NCBI GenBank assembly: GCA_034766995.1
Contig: CM068317.1
Coordinates: forward strand, 32,182,501 to 32,246,500
Length of the DNA stretch: 64,000 nucleotides
Direction of reading: 5' to 3'
Source of the DNA: Acanthacorydalis orientalis
Lineage: Eukaryota > Arthropoda > Insecta > Megaloptera > Corydalidae
Positions 1-12,816 of the stretch are shown in pieces. The notes beneath the pieces were generated by a model, which worked only from the letters and a program-made list of their open reading frames with translations, had not been told where the DNA came from and did not search any database. Position numbers and translations under genes: made by a program. Each line of letters opens with the position of its first letter. Position 1 is the stretch's first letter.

Positions 1-51
1 ATATATATGTATATATATATATATTTATATACATATATATATATATATATT

Positions 52-107
<56 letters not shown>

Positions 108-108
108 A
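1..108. repeat. (AT)n microsatellite at the window edge
   Basis: Nearly pure AT dinucleotide repeat with a few TATAC/TTTATA interruptions. It runs off the left edge, so its true length is unknown. Confidence 0.95.
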
Positions 109-1087
109 TTTAATATAATAATAATCTGACAGGATGTTACAAAAATAAAACTTTTATTAGAGAAGGAGTATAAGTGATTTTTCAAGTTGTAACTCTTATT
201 GATATAACTGAACTATACTGTTCGTAAATGTTATTAAATTTCCGGCGAATTAAAATGAGAAAATCGTGTCGATAAATTATAGACAACTAAAGCGCCGTAA
301 CAAAATTATTATGTAATTAACTATAAATCAATATGTAAACAAATGTATTCATGTATGCTGAAACTCTTATAAGTTTGTATGCCTTATAGTTAACAATGTT
401 TCTGTACGATTATAATTATTTCTCTATTAATAAATCACCATAGTTGGAATAATGCTTTTTAAGGAAATTCCCTGTACACATACTTAGAAAGAAAATATCT
501 CTGTTAATTTCAAGGACCTGCTTTATTTATCTATATTTTTTAAATATTTCCAATACTTTCTTATATATTCTATATTTATTCTATTTATTTATTCTTCTGG
601 TATTTATGTATTTTGGCTCTTAGTCAGTAATTTCTTTTACATGTCATTTATCTTCTCTTCTGCAAATATAGTTCATTCAGATCTATTTAAACACTTTATC
701 TTTTTTTTATATCTGAGAATATTTTCTGTTTTCGTATATATTCCTAGTTATATTTATACACATTTACAGATATATATATATAAATATATATACGTTTTTT
801 TTTCTACATCCATATTTTTTGGGATAGGCTTTGAATATAAGTGTTTCAAAAATATATATACTGATTTAATTGTCTATGAAATACTTTCTAAATTTTTTAT
901 ATTTTACCCAAAGAATCAACTTTTGAAACATTAAATGGTAAGAATTTGTCAAATTTTCCAAAAGGATTGAGAACTAAAAAATTGGATCTTTTTCATGAAA
1001 AATTCGAGTCCACAAATATATGATGTTTCGAGAGTTTTTGGCATTCCAAAATATCATAGTTTATAATCATATCTTATAAATATAATT
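109..1087. other. AT-rich spacer, no gene seen
   Basis: The stretch is low-complexity A/T-rich DNA. The only long open frame (641-934, +) is a Phe/Tyr/Ile/Ser-rich reading of T-rich DNA with no domain and a microsatellite inside, so I do not call it a gene. No RNA gene or clear promoter was seen. Confidence 0.7.
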
Positions 1088-1091
1088 TTAA

Positions 1092-1175
1092 CACATTGCC
1101 GACCGCAATACCGATTCGGTCGTGCAACGCCATAAAAAAAATGGGGTAAACCTATCCATTCGGTCGGCAATGTAG
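1092..1175. mobile_element. tiny TTAA-flanked inverted-repeat element (piggyBac-like MITE)
   Basis: A perfect 13-bp inverted pair, ACATTGCCGACCG at 1093-1105 and CGGTCGGCAATGT at 1161-1173, bounds a segment of about 80 bp. The left side is preceded by TTAA (1088-1091), the usual piggyBac target site. The right side reads AGTAAA where TTAA would be expected, which could be decay. The inner part repeats the ATTCGGTCG motif. It is far more GC-rich than its surroundings. The piggyBac assignment is inferred from TTAA plus the terminal repeat; no transposase is present. Confidence 0.55.
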
Positions 1176-1540
1176 TAAAATCAACTGGGAGGAATGGTGT
1201 ATATGAAAATTTATTTGTGGTAAAACACTGTTTCAGTTTTGAATTTTGAAGATGTTTTATCATTTTATGTATTATAGTCTGAACGAAACTTAAAATTTAT
1301 TTTTTAAAATCATTTATAAGGTCATATTACGACATATTAAATATTACTAAAAATATTTTACTTACTAAAGAATGTTTCATAAAAAATAAATATTTAGTAT
1401 TTTTAGCGTGGTTTTGTTTAATATATGCGTGGTTATATTGAATATGTATTAAATATTGCAATTTAAATATTAAATAAAAGTTTTAAGTTTTTATTACGTT
1501 CATCAGTTTAACAATTTAATCTTATTAATTGCTCTGTCTT
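1176..1540. other. AT-rich spacer
   Basis: No gene, RNA or repeat could be recognised. The minus-strand open frame at 1054-1263 crosses the small inverted-repeat element and is a chance frame. Confidence 0.65.
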
Positions 1541-1617
1541 TCTATATATCTATTTATGTACCTATCTATCTATTTATCTATCTATCTATATACATACATA
1601 TATATATAAATATATAA

Positions 1618-1656
<39 letters not shown>

Positions 1657-1669
1657 TACATACATACAC
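1541..1669. repeat. compound TATC / TATT / AT microsatellite
   Basis: Imperfect CTAT/TTAT tetranucleotides run into TAAATA and then pure AT repeats, closing with TACA units. Confidence 0.95.
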
Positions 1670-3004
1670 TCACTCATCTTATAAACTATAAAATTATTCT
1701 TTATCTAAAATATACTCTAAAAATGGTAAATAATAAGTATTTGATTATTAACCATTTTCAATTTTTGTCTATGAGCATTAGATAACGATATTATCATTAT
1801 TAGAGTACTAAGGTAGAAACTGCATTTCATCTTTTGTAAAATTATATAAAAAAGATTGTTTTTACACGTAGTTGGTTAAAAAAATAAGTATCTATATAAT
1901 GTTAATAAAGAAAAAGTTAACAAAGATGATTTTTGCACGATTCATAATTTTTTCTTAAATTTCCTCTAAACACAAAAAGGAGAAATAAGGGTCCAGTAAA
2001 AAAACGTTATGGGAGTTTGTGTCATTGTATTTGCTATTATAAATATGTTTGCAAATATAATTACATTTCATTTATAGAAAAAAGATTTTTACATTTTATA
2101 AATCAAATTTTTATTAATAGTTTACATTAGTTTACATTACTATGTGTGTATCAACGCACGTGTGTTTTAAATTACTAGCAGTGAAAGTGTTAAATCTTGA
2201 TTTTAAATCAAGCATCACACGTGTATCTGATTATTTTTGTCGTTTTCTAAATGTTTCTTAATAAGTTGACCTTTAAACCAATCAAGTATATTTATTGTTT
2301 CAATAATTGAAAATATTTTCTGCGTTACGAATTACGACGTCCGTTATAATGCAATAGTTTTCGTTTACAAATTAGATTTTTTACATTAATTTCAATGTTT
2401 TTAACCATCATTTTACATTTAAATTTCTATTGATTTAGTACTTGAATATTAAATTTCAAACATGTTTCATTAAACGGAGATTAGTTAATTTTTTTATGTA
2501 AATTAATATATTTGTATTCCTATTTCCAAACTTCCTTGTGTATCTCTATTTCTTAGTCTGTGTATATAAACATATAAATATATACAAATTTAAAGGTATA
2601 TATATATATATAAATTAATTTTCTTCTTACTGTGCAAAATATATTAATTTGCATTTTAAATTGGTTTCTATCCAGTGTGTAAATATAAGTAATAAATACT
2701 TCTTTAATCTCCTCTGTATAGTTGTTTTTAAAATGAAAGTAAGAAGTGAAATATAGGAAAAATCTTTTTTCTAAAAAGTAATATTACGTGACACTCATGT
2801 CTGAATAAAACCATGTTACTCTTATTTCTGACCTACGACTACATACCGAAATAAATACATAATGCAGTAGTTGACACTTTTTATTAATATAATTCATGTG
2901 TGGATCGGCAGAGTCCTTGTAAGTTTAACAACCGTTACTGAAAATAGATTGATAATTGTTCTTCACAGCATATGTCTCGTCTCTAACCAATTGAATTAAA
3001 GAAA
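1670..3004. other. AT-rich spacer
   Basis: Mostly low-complexity A/T sequence with a short (TA) run near 2600. The stretch around 2145-2235 (paired ACGTGTG-type words) is somewhat more complex but carries no recognisable feature. Confidence 0.6.
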
Positions 3005-3130
3005 AACTTATCGACCTTGCCCGGCCTAATTCAGCTGATCGGCCCATATCAAGAGGGTTTATCGTGCTGCTTCAGCCTTTGTTATACCTCATTAGCCGAT
3101 CGTTATGACAAACTTTGCTGATTCACTCGT
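3005..3130. promoter_or_regulatory. GC-richer island, candidate conserved non-coding element
   Basis: About 125 bp of complex sequence stands out abruptly from A/T-rich flanks and has no usable open frame. It contains CAGCTG, a Sox-like CCTTTGTT and TGCTGATTCA, words known as metazoan transcription-factor sites. A regulatory role is inferred from composition and these words only. Confidence 0.35.
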
Positions 3131-6074
3131 ACATGACTTAAATATCGATCACTTGTTTATACGGATGTGTTGTGTTTTATTCGAGACTTTTTTTGAATTT
3201 TTATTCAACGGAATACCATTTTCGATTAAATTAATGTATAATGCGACTTGAATAATCTGTTTTTACTCTTCAGCAATTTTTTTTTATAAAAGAACTTTAG
3301 CAAGTATATGGAATTATATATCAAAAATATATAAGTTGAAATATTGCAATGATTACTTTATAATTTATATTTGTATATTAATTATAGTTATTTATTCGGT
3401 AAAAACTTTTCTTCAATAGTTATTATGAATATACATAGACTATATACGAATTAGAGAGGATACATCCATATAATATAATAACTACCTATTTACATCTTGA
3501 GGAGATTATATAAAAAAATTCCAAGAAGAAATTATCGAATATATTGTATTCTGTTATTTTATCAGACATTAATAATTTACTTATTCATTTAACTCAAATT
3601 TATCTAGTTTATTTATTTTTATTTTATTTTAATACTTTATGTTATAATTACAATTTCTGAATTTTTTAGGATAAGAAATCAGAATAGAAACATTTAAATG
3701 ATTCTATATTTTAATATGTACAATTATTTATAAGTAAATATGTGAATTTATTCACTTACATAAGTTATTTTTGATAAACACCAAGATATTAATTATTTGA
3801 ACCAGTTTTTGAGTATTAATAGTATTTAAATCTCTCTGAAAAAACTGTATGTTTGAATACTGTAGGTTTTTAATCTCTTAAAGATGGAAAATTTCAAGAT
3901 TTGTCCTATATCGATAGACTATTTTCAAGATGATGTATGTCTTAAAATTTAGATTTATATTTCATAAAAAAGTTAAAAAGATCTTCAAATAGATTTTTGT
4001 ATAGAAAGAAATTGACAGTCAGTATTTTTGTCACTAATAAAAGATGAACGTTTCATGATTTCAGATTTTTACATTAATGTAAATAGAGGGTTTTTTCTCA
4101 TAAAACTTTCAATTGTATTTTATATTGAAAAAATCTAAAAAAAACAAATACAAATATCACTAAAAGTCTATGAATGTTGAAATTATTTTTTTTATATTAA
4201 CATATATTTTATATTAATTTACTTTAAAATTTAATATTTTGTTTTACTCATAACTATGTATTTAGCTCGAAAAGTGATATTTTTTGACACATCTGTTGTG
4301 TAGCCAGTCGACTCTTGAAATCCTTGCAGTCTATGTCGAAAGTAGAGTTTCATGATTTTTATAGATAAAATTTTTTGCACGTCTTGTAGATCGGAGAGTT
4401 TCGTTAAGATCTGAAGAAATTTAAATAGCTCTTTGGTAGGGTTACTTCTAGCAATTCTACTAATTGAGCTAATTATTATTAAATCGAGTATAAGTTTAGT
4501 AAAATATTTAAATATATTTTATAAATATATGTTAATGGCTAATCAATCCAAATGTTGATTAATTTTATATAAGATCAAGTTTTGCATTGAAGCTTTTTTC
4601 TTTTTCATTTATGTTTAGTGAAGGCTGTAAATTGCAATTAAAATTTCACCGGTCAACGAAAGGAAAATTGTGCTGAACAATAATAACTTTCATAGAGATT
4701 TGGCGACTATGAACAGTTGTGTATAATACAAAAATATTGTGGCTAATCTGTAATTCGCCAGTGGAAAGTTTGTTTAACACTACTTGTAAAATTAAACAGT
4801 TTTGGTTTTTATTAACATTTGAATAAAACAGATATTTTTCTATACCATTATAGTTTGTATTTTATTTAAATATTCTGATAATTCTTCATTAAAATATGTC
4901 TATTATTATCGAATTATTTATTTTCTATAATATTCGTTGTTATAAAAATTAATTAAATATATATTTTTGAGTTCATAGAAGTGTATCTGTTGTTTTTAAA
5001 AAAATATTCATTTTACACAAGCGAAAATATGGTAATCATTAATAAAAGTTATTAGAATAATATAATTAATTAACAATTAAACTTTTCCAGTGAGTTGTTT
5101 AATAATTTCAAAATATGTACTTTTTAATTTTATTGTCCTGAATTTTTAGTAACCTCAATGAAACACATTGTTTTAAATTGTCAAGTATATCTTTCAACAC
5201 TATTTTATTACCATAAGTTTTATTTGTCCTCCCATTTTATGTAACAAAATTAATTAAAGTGCATATATATGAGTCTTGCATGTGTACATACATACATACA
5301 TATGTATAGCTATAATTGCAAATATGTATATGATTTACTGTATGCATTTTAACTTTTACTGATAAAATCTGGAAGTGATTTGTGTGGGCACATGGTGAAA
5401 TTTCCATTTACTAATTTGTTTGTTTTGATGTTGATTCGAAGTAATTGGTAAGTCAATTTCAAAGTGTGTTTCTTAAATTGGTTTTATTGAATTAATAAAT
5501 CATTGAAAAGAGTATGTATGTACTTGTTGATTGCTACAAATTCATTGCAAGTTTATTAAACTTGTTTGTATGATTTTAAATTTCGACGAAATCGTTATTT
5601 TATGAAAGATATTTAATGATTGTGACATACACACATGTAAATATATTTGCAAACATATGTATGTACATGTATTTTTTATTAAGAATAATATGACACTCAG
5701 GATAAGGTTATTCAATAATGTTGTTTGAAAATAAAAGATTTTTTTAAAAATATTTTCCTTAAAAAGGAGGATTTAACTAAAGCGTAAATGTAAATACAGA
5801 TGTTTTCTTTTATTAACATATTTAATACTCGATATTGGTTTGCAGGAAACTGCCCTAATTCAAATTAGTTTATTTTAAACCAAGCGGTTCTTTAATATAA
5901 ACTATCGTTAACACTTGTGTAGATAATAAACATTTCTTATTATGTCTACATAGTTTTAAAACATGCTGTTCGGTTTAAATATATTTCTAACACGAACTAA
6001 CGAACCTAATAATTATCGCTGTATCTTTCAGAGATACAACCAAATCGGTGCACGTTTCAAAGCATATCACAAAA
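3131..6074. other. AT-rich spacer
   Basis: A long A/T-rich stretch with short tetranucleotide runs near 5290 and 5655. No domain-bearing open frame, RNA gene or mobile-element end was found. The region 4270-4700 is slightly more complex but uninterpretable by eye. Confidence 0.6.
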
Positions 6075-6185
6075 AGAGATTAATTGAGAGTGGTTGTGGC
6101 GGATATCCGGTGACCCGTTTACGATGGCGCGCGGCGATGTCAACGCCTCGAGCGTTGCGATTCGTAATTGCACACCGTCTACAAA
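6075..6185. promoter_or_regulatory. GC-rich island, candidate conserved non-coding element or exon fragment
   Basis: About 110 bp with many CpG dinucleotides (GGCGCGCGGCGATG and similar) sits in DNA that is otherwise A/T. Two overlapping + frames stay open through it (5963-6319 and 6094-6300). Neither gives a recognisable protein, and both run on into simple CA repeats, so the open frames may only reflect the lack of AT-rich stops. It could equally be an old exon. Confidence 0.35.
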
Positions 6186-6820
6186 TTGGTCGATACGTTT
6201 ACTCAATTACATGTTGTTCGCTACACACACACACACGTGTACGTTCAGTACATTGTCTCTGTTCAATCTATTTTCGTGCACATTTGAATCCTATCATTGA
6301 ATTACTGTTTTCTTTTTAGGACGGTATTCATTTTATAAAATAATAACCATTCATAAGCGTAACAGAGTAGTAACGGCGTTGAACTGCCAATCTAAGATAC
6401 ATTTAATCTGCAATGAAAGCACTCTGTTCTTTGACAAGTGATTGTATAGTAACAATTTACTATTTTTAAAAATAATATATTGCATACGCAAATCTACGAT
6501 GAATAAGTTTTATTTTGGATGCTTGGTATTTTAAACCGTTTGAAATACAGATCTGGTGTTTTTGAAACATAAACTGAAATAATATCCGAAAATTTTTGGT
6601 CTTCAAGATATAAATTCGTAACAATTTACTTAATCAATTTGTATGAGTATAAACTTAAATCATAAAATTAATTGTTATACCTATTTTATGATATTGATTA
6701 GATTTGAACAATTATTTAAAAAATAAAATATTTTTCAGTTGCTCTAAATCAGGGATAACTACCTTAAGGCCAATTAGAATGAAGTATGTGGCACACGAAT
6801 CATATATATATATAAAATTA
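6186..6820. other. AT-rich spacer
   Basis: A short CA run near 6224 and ordinary A/T-rich DNA. No gene or RNA seen. Confidence 0.6.
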
Positions 6821-6822
6821 TA

Positions 6823-7395
6823 TTAGGTTGGTAGAAAAATTATTTCGGTTTTTGTTTTTTGAATATTAATATTAGTTTTTTTTCAATGAAATTATCATTT
6901 CATCGTGTTCATGTTAATATCATTTTAAGGTGCATTTTTCGGTCTATATTTTGGTAATATTGACTTTCATTTTATTATTAATTTTGGATCAAATTGGGCT
7001 ACTGAATTAAAGATGGAAAAGTACCAAACTAGTGAAAAGTTTTTGTATTAGTTCAAGACAAGTGGTAAAGTAACAGAAACTGCTCGTAAACTAAACAATG
7101 CTTTTGGTGTGGGTGCTGTTAAGATACATACGGTGCAATGGTAGTTCAAAAAATTTTGTACTAGGGATAAGAGTCTTGAAGATGAAGAGGGTTGCGAGCA
7201 TCCTTCTTCAGTTTATAATGACCAAGTTAAGGTTAGTTGAATCAAAATCACCCACAATTCTAGAGCATGTACAAAAGTTAGGCGTTAATCATCCAATAGT
7301 TCTGGACCACTTAAAACAGATATAAAAATCAAAAAAGAAGAAAATGTATATAAATTTGAAGGACATAAACTGCAATTATTTTTCTCCCTACCTAA
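6823..7395 (+). mobile_element. internally deleted mariner-like element, copy 1
   Basis: The left terminus TTAGGTTGGTAGAAAAATTA and the right terminus, whose reverse complement starts TTAGGTAGGGAGAAAAATAA, form an imperfect inverted pair of about 30 bp. It is flanked by TA on both sides (6821-6822 and 7396-7397), the standard mariner target duplication. The inside holds a degenerate transposase N-terminus, then jumps to the 3' tail; the middle and the catalytic D,D domain are missing. It is about 573 bp against roughly 1.3 kb for complete relatives. The ends resemble the cecropia-type mariners. It matches the copy at 43565-44129 over its whole length, including the deletion point. Confidence 0.9.
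7013..7325 (+). pseudogene. mariner transposase N-terminal fragment, frameshifted
   Basis: From the ATG at 7013 the reading begins MEKYQTSEKFLY and soon meets a stop. Further on it reads ETARKLNNAFGVGAVKI, then VQW, stop, FKKF, then KSLEDEE, matching the paired helix-turn-helix region of mariner transposases. A shift then moves the homology to the frame reading SPTILEHVQKLGVNHPIVL and DHLKQI before the stop. In-frame stops and at least one frameshift make it dead. Catalytic residues lie in the deleted part. Confidence 0.85.
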
Positions 7396-7397
7396 TA

Positions 7398-7750
7398 TTT
7401 TACTAAACATATGTAATAATATACTTGGAAATACAAATATTTGGACTCAATCATTGTGTTTTTATAAGAATAGAATGTTATTAAAATATTAATGTGGTAT
7501 AGTGTGGCATATATATGTATACTGTTAAAATACAGAGAATATTAATTCAATGGAAGTGGTTATAATAAATAATAAGTTTTTAATTTTTAAAAAATTCTAT
7601 TTTCAATATATTCTTAAAGAATTTCACTGAAAAAGGCAGTGGTTTTAACATGCAGAAGTTGATTTCATTTCAGATATGAAATCCTCGTTGAAATATTGAA
7701 AAATCACAATAAATTTGTAGTACTATGACTAAATTTGCTTTCTCAAATGA
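7398..7750. other. AT-rich spacer
   Basis: Nothing recognisable. The 3' part (from about 7620) leads into a dispersed repeat. Confidence 0.55.
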
Positions 7751-7921
7751 TTTTTTTCTGTATCTTGCGCTCTGACAATGATGGAATCGTCATCGAAATA
7801 TGTACAAACAATCAAAAAAAAATGATCAATAATCATTTACTGAAAATTTGGGTTAGATTTATTTGTGGCTTCTGGCTGGAGAAAAAATTTATTTATGAAA
7901 AAAATATTAAATATCAACCTG
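7751..7921 (+). repeat. diverged dispersed repeat, copy A
   Basis: This segment can be aligned by eye with 9705-9850. Shared landmarks are TTTTTCT(G/A)TATC, G(A/C)CAATGAT or GAGAATGATC, ATCAATAATCA, TTTGTGG or TTATGGG, GGAGA, and a closing CAACCTG or TGGCCTG. The open frame over it (7735-7947) is not conserved in the other copy, so it reads as a non-coding repeat, perhaps an old transposon. The family is unknown to me. Confidence 0.4.
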
Positions 7922-9453
7922 CTTTTTTTAAAAAAATTATAATTTAATTGTTAGTAGATAAACATTTTTTCTATAAAAACAAGAAATTCTTCTTTAATTA
8001 ATTTTATTTTATACTGTCCTTGCACAGGTGATTTAAATATACAAATTAAATTTATGATATTTATTGTTCTTTCTAAAATTTTTCAGTTGAGTTTTTTTTA
8101 TTTCACTTCGTTTATCAAACTTGAATAAATCCAAAAATAAATTTAATTACTGAACTAATATTTTGTATAAATTTATAACATATGTAATTAATATATTTTT
8201 TTTTAAAAAAAAGAAACGGGTCGGGTTATTTCGATAATTTTACTGCGAAATTTTTATCTTACATTTTTTATTATATGTTTGTTTGAAATCAAAACTTGTG
8301 TAACGATAAACACAAAAAAAATAATCAGTGAAACGTTTTATATAAATTTAATTAAAAATGCAATATCAAATTTTACGATCGTTCAAGTGCTGTTTAGAAA
8401 GTCTAATTTATATTTGTGTAGTTTCATTTTAATTAAATTAAGGTACTCTTATGTATGAACAAATTTGATAAAAACGTTTCAGAAAACGAATTAAAAATAT
8501 AAGTTAACTTTCATGTATAGATGATCTAGATGATGTCAATCGAGTGAAAAGTCAATCTCCGCGTTTGATTTATTTCTTTCCACGCTTATAATACTTAATA
8601 TAGAAAATTGGTGTGTGTTGTTTTTAAATTATACCCTTTAATTCTCTTTTTACTACAAATACTAACATGTTTTGTTCTAATTCTATATTATTTCTAGTAG
8701 AATATGAGAAATAAAAATTGCAGGTCATGAATAATAATAATTTAACATGTATATAGAACAGTAGTAAGGTATTTGTATTAATATTACTAGAAAGTATTTA
8801 CTGCACTATAGACGTATACACAGACGAGGAATCAGCATGACGAACTGTTGGCTAATATGATTTATGTGCTTGAATATGGAGAGTCACAAGTTTTTGAACT
8901 TGAAAATATCTCATATTTTATTAAGAAAGTGTATGTTTTGAATACTTAATATGTTCTATATTTGGGAACAACTTTTCGTTGGCTCAGTGATGTATCAATT
9001 TTGAGTTACTTTCATATATGCATTGAGATAAAAACGCGGTCAATAATAATCCAAAAACTATTAATTAACCTATAAAAGTATTTTGTTAATATATTCTAAA
9101 TGAATAAAAAAATAACACATTTTGTTAAAAACATTTAAAATTAGTTTATGTAAGGAATTCTTTTTTTGAAACTAAGAAGTAATGAGAATATATACATTTT
9201 TAGGTTACATTAGATAGAAAGCACAAACGTTGTATTCAATTCTTTAAATGAAAATAATAAAAATATGATCTAAAATAAATGATGTATATATAAATAATTA
9301 TAAGAAAAAGCGATATTATATATTTTTTAATAATATTCCAAAATGAAGTTGTTTTTTTTAACATTTATGTTTTGGATAATTATTGGGGATAAGGTTAAAT
9401 ACTGTTTATATAAAATTTTTTGTTTATACTTTACTTTTAAGACATCATATATT
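7922..9453. other. AT-rich spacer
   Basis: No supported feature. Open frames at 9327-9570 on both strands are readings of an AT array and flanking T-rich DNA. Confidence 0.6.
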
Positions 9454-9472
9454 ATATGTGTATATATATATG

Positions 9473-9506
<34 letters not shown>
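9454..9506. repeat. (TA)n microsatellite
   Basis: TA repeat interrupted by TGTTTT. Confidence 0.95.
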
Positions 9507-9508
<2 letters not shown>

Positions 9509-9704
9509 TATTTTTGTTCATATCTCAAAAAATAATATTTCTTTCTGGATTTTTTTTGAATTTGTTTTGATTTTCATTGAATAGGATGTTGATGTCTATC
9601 TGTCAGTGTTGCTTATATGTATTGAGATGATGATACTATTAACCACAACGTACTGATGTACTGAAAAAATGATTAATGAATTGATTTTTTTTTAAAAAAA
9701 ACAG
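9507..9704. other. AT-rich spacer before repeat copy B
   Basis: No supported feature. Confidence 0.5.
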
Positions 9705-9850
9705 ATTTTTCTATATCATAGTGCTTTGAGAATGATCAAAATTCGAATAAGTAACAATTAAAAATTATCAATAATCAGTTTATCAGATTTTTTATGGGTT
9801 GCGGAGATGTGAAAAAAATATTTGTAGAAATAATCTATCATATTGGCCTG
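9705..9850 (+). repeat. diverged dispersed repeat, copy B
   Basis: Aligns imperfectly with 7751-7921 in the same orientation, about 1.95 kb downstream. The open frame starting at 9799 has no counterpart in copy A, which argues against coding. Confidence 0.4.
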
Positions 9851-12816
9851 TAGTTCGTAGTTCTAATAAGTCACTTGAGAAGAAACCTAATATTTACTGT
9901 CAAACTGACTCATCAAGATCAAAACGAGCAGGTCGATATTCTAACGTGATCCTAGGTATAATATATATATATATATGGTCCAAAATGAGCACAAAATAAA
10001 AAATGCTCGAAAAAGTACGTTAGAAAAAATATTTTGGATATTTTTCTAGAAACAACTTTTATCAAAACTGAACGATTAACGGAAGTATTAATTTCATTTC
10101 AATTCATTTTAAATTTCTTTCAATTACGAAATTACTGAATAAGGAGCTAAAAATATTTTTATATAAGTTTTTGGTACATTAAGGAGAAATGAATAGAATT
10201 TGTTTACATACAATTAATATGTTTTAAGAATAAAAAGGATTCAAACGAAATGATGTATTGATGTTGAATTTATTACCACCAATTAAACAATTATTTTCAA
10301 TACACTAGAAGACATACATTGATATTTAGATTTTATACATACATATAAGCATTTTAGAAATTATCTACAGATACAAAGCACATTATAAAAATATTTCATT
10401 TTTTTACTTTTATCAGTTTACTTGAAAATATTATTTTAAATTGCGTTAAAAGTATTTTTCACATAACCAGAGCATATAAGTATATATATATATATATATA
10501 CATATGCATATATATGTGTGTGTGTGTGTATTTTAGGTGTGTCTTAAAATATTTAAATAAGTAAAGGAAATACATCAAAAAAACGATAAATTGTCTTTAA
10601 ATTCACTGTAGGGAGTAATTTTTACCTAAAAAGATAATTTTAAACGAACAACCATCTGTTATTATAATTATTTCTTAAATAAAAAATATAAATATAATAT
10701 TAATTACATTCTTTCGATATACTGAATTAAATAATACATTCTAGATTAATAAAACAAATATAAAAAAAATGTATAAAGTTTATTTACTAATGGGTTTTAC
10801 AAAATGATTAATGATCCAGGAAGGATGCTGGAAAACAAATCCATGAACCATACTAGATCATTAACAGAGTGTAACATCTAAATTAAGATATTTCATGACA
10901 TGTTAAAAGTAGTCAATATGTATTTAAAAAATTAACATATCATTTTTAATTGTCGTGCCAGTCTATCATAGATCACGAATTGACTTCGTACGGTTAACGG
11001 TGAGACAAAAACATATATACTAATTAGATGAAAATTAGATATTTCTATCGCTGTTTTATGAATATCTCGTGCGAGAATATTTTTTATGAGACATTTACAC
11101 ACAAAAAATAGAAAAAGAAATATTGTTATTAGGTGCTAATGTTATTTTATGGTATAATATAAGTTTGTGCTGATGACTTTTATTAAATAACTTTACATAT
11201 TGTTCAATTAATAAAAGTGTAATTTAATAAAAGCTTCCTTAAGAGAAGATAAAGTTTTTTTCTTATTTCATCCAAAGGCATACGTTCATCTTATAGTAAT
11301 AAAGCATTTATTGCATTGTGAACTATTTTAGTAATTATGATGTAATTAAAGTAATTTTAATCATCTAAAAATTATAATAAACTTTTATGTCAGCCGTGTA
11401 TAAGTTTTATTGCTTTCATTAATATTATAATCATTAAAAATACCTTGATTGATATTCTTAATTACTGTTCGTTCATATAACTAACTTGTACAATGTTTAA
11501 TACTATACAACATGCGACTGAACGATTAATTGTATTTTATTTCATTTTGTGTTACGTATTTTTTACAACATTTTAACTGCTTAATTACTATACTCTTCAA
11601 CAAACTTAATAGAATGAAATATATGCACGGTAATGAAATGAATTATATAAATTATCCTATTCGATTTTAAAGACGTGCTTATATGTTGCGCTACTATGTA
11701 GAATAAATATGTTTTCAGTATATCATTTAAATCATATATTCGAGTGGAATAGTTTTAGTGCAAGATAATTGATATTAAAATCGGATCTTAATTAAGTTGT
11801 AGTGAGTTGTGAGAAGTAATTATAAAGTTTTATATCGACACTGTTTGCATTATATATGGTGAGTTGATTTATGGCTACTTTAAATTACATTTTTTTGTAT
11901 ACTTAATTATGCGTATTACCGTTTTTGTAGATAGATAATTATATAACTTTAGTATTAATAGATTAAGAAGTTTGTTCTATTAGTTCCGTTTTTTATCGAT
12001 GACTTTTATTTCAATTAATTATTACCTATATTTATTTTTCATTTTAGGTCAAATAGTAAAATATAGAAAGTTGAAAATATAATTTACTTTAAACTTAATA
12101 AATATATTTATTTTACCTTTTAATACAGCCTAAAAATTAATATTTCTCTTAATGAAATTTCGGTTGAAAATTATTATCTCTGACTACAATAATAATATTC
12201 CAGTTCTGAATTCTCATATTTCACTAATCTGTTAGCTGTGTCGCCATATTTTAAAAGTGTGTACCAACATTATGTCATAAAAATGAAGGGATGAGGAGTA
12301 TATTCGCCAAAAATACAGTATATGCAGCTGCTGTAAAATTGAATTAAATTATAACGAAATGGCATTTGATTTTTTTTTTTGAAAAATCAATAATTTATTT
12401 CTCAAATTTATCTTCATGATGACTATACTCGTCATAAATAGATAACAGGTTAAATATTTTATTTAATTTAAATTCTCTTTGATGTTTATATTCCAGTTGA
12501 TTCAGATATATTTCAAGTGAAAATTACAGCTAATCTATTAAAATATTTGAGACTGTTTTTGAATTTTTGTGCCCTACATCTGCTTTCTAGTAGTTAAATT
12601 TTCAGATAGATAGGTTGAATAGTTCAAAGCATTTACCTAAAGACGAACCAAGAGAAATTGGCTGTAAGATAAAATTCAAAGCCAGTCCCAATTATTTAAT
12701 AGAATAACTTTAAGTAACAAACACATAGGAAAATCAAATAATAATGATGTAAATTAAAAATATTTAAAAAATATTAAATTAGTTATTTTCATTAGACCAC
12801 ATGTAAGTAATTTTAT
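9851..12816. other. AT-rich spacer with one AT/GT microsatellite
   Basis: Contains an AT run turning into GT (10481-10530) and a short inverted pair TTAATGATC (10808-10816) / GATCATTAA (10856-10864). The segment 10800-10990 is somewhat more complex. No gene or RNA was recognised. Confidence 0.6.

Noticed and set aside
641..934. 97-codon open frame
   Set aside because: Phe/Ile/Tyr-rich reading of T-rich DNA with no signal of selection, domain or splice context.
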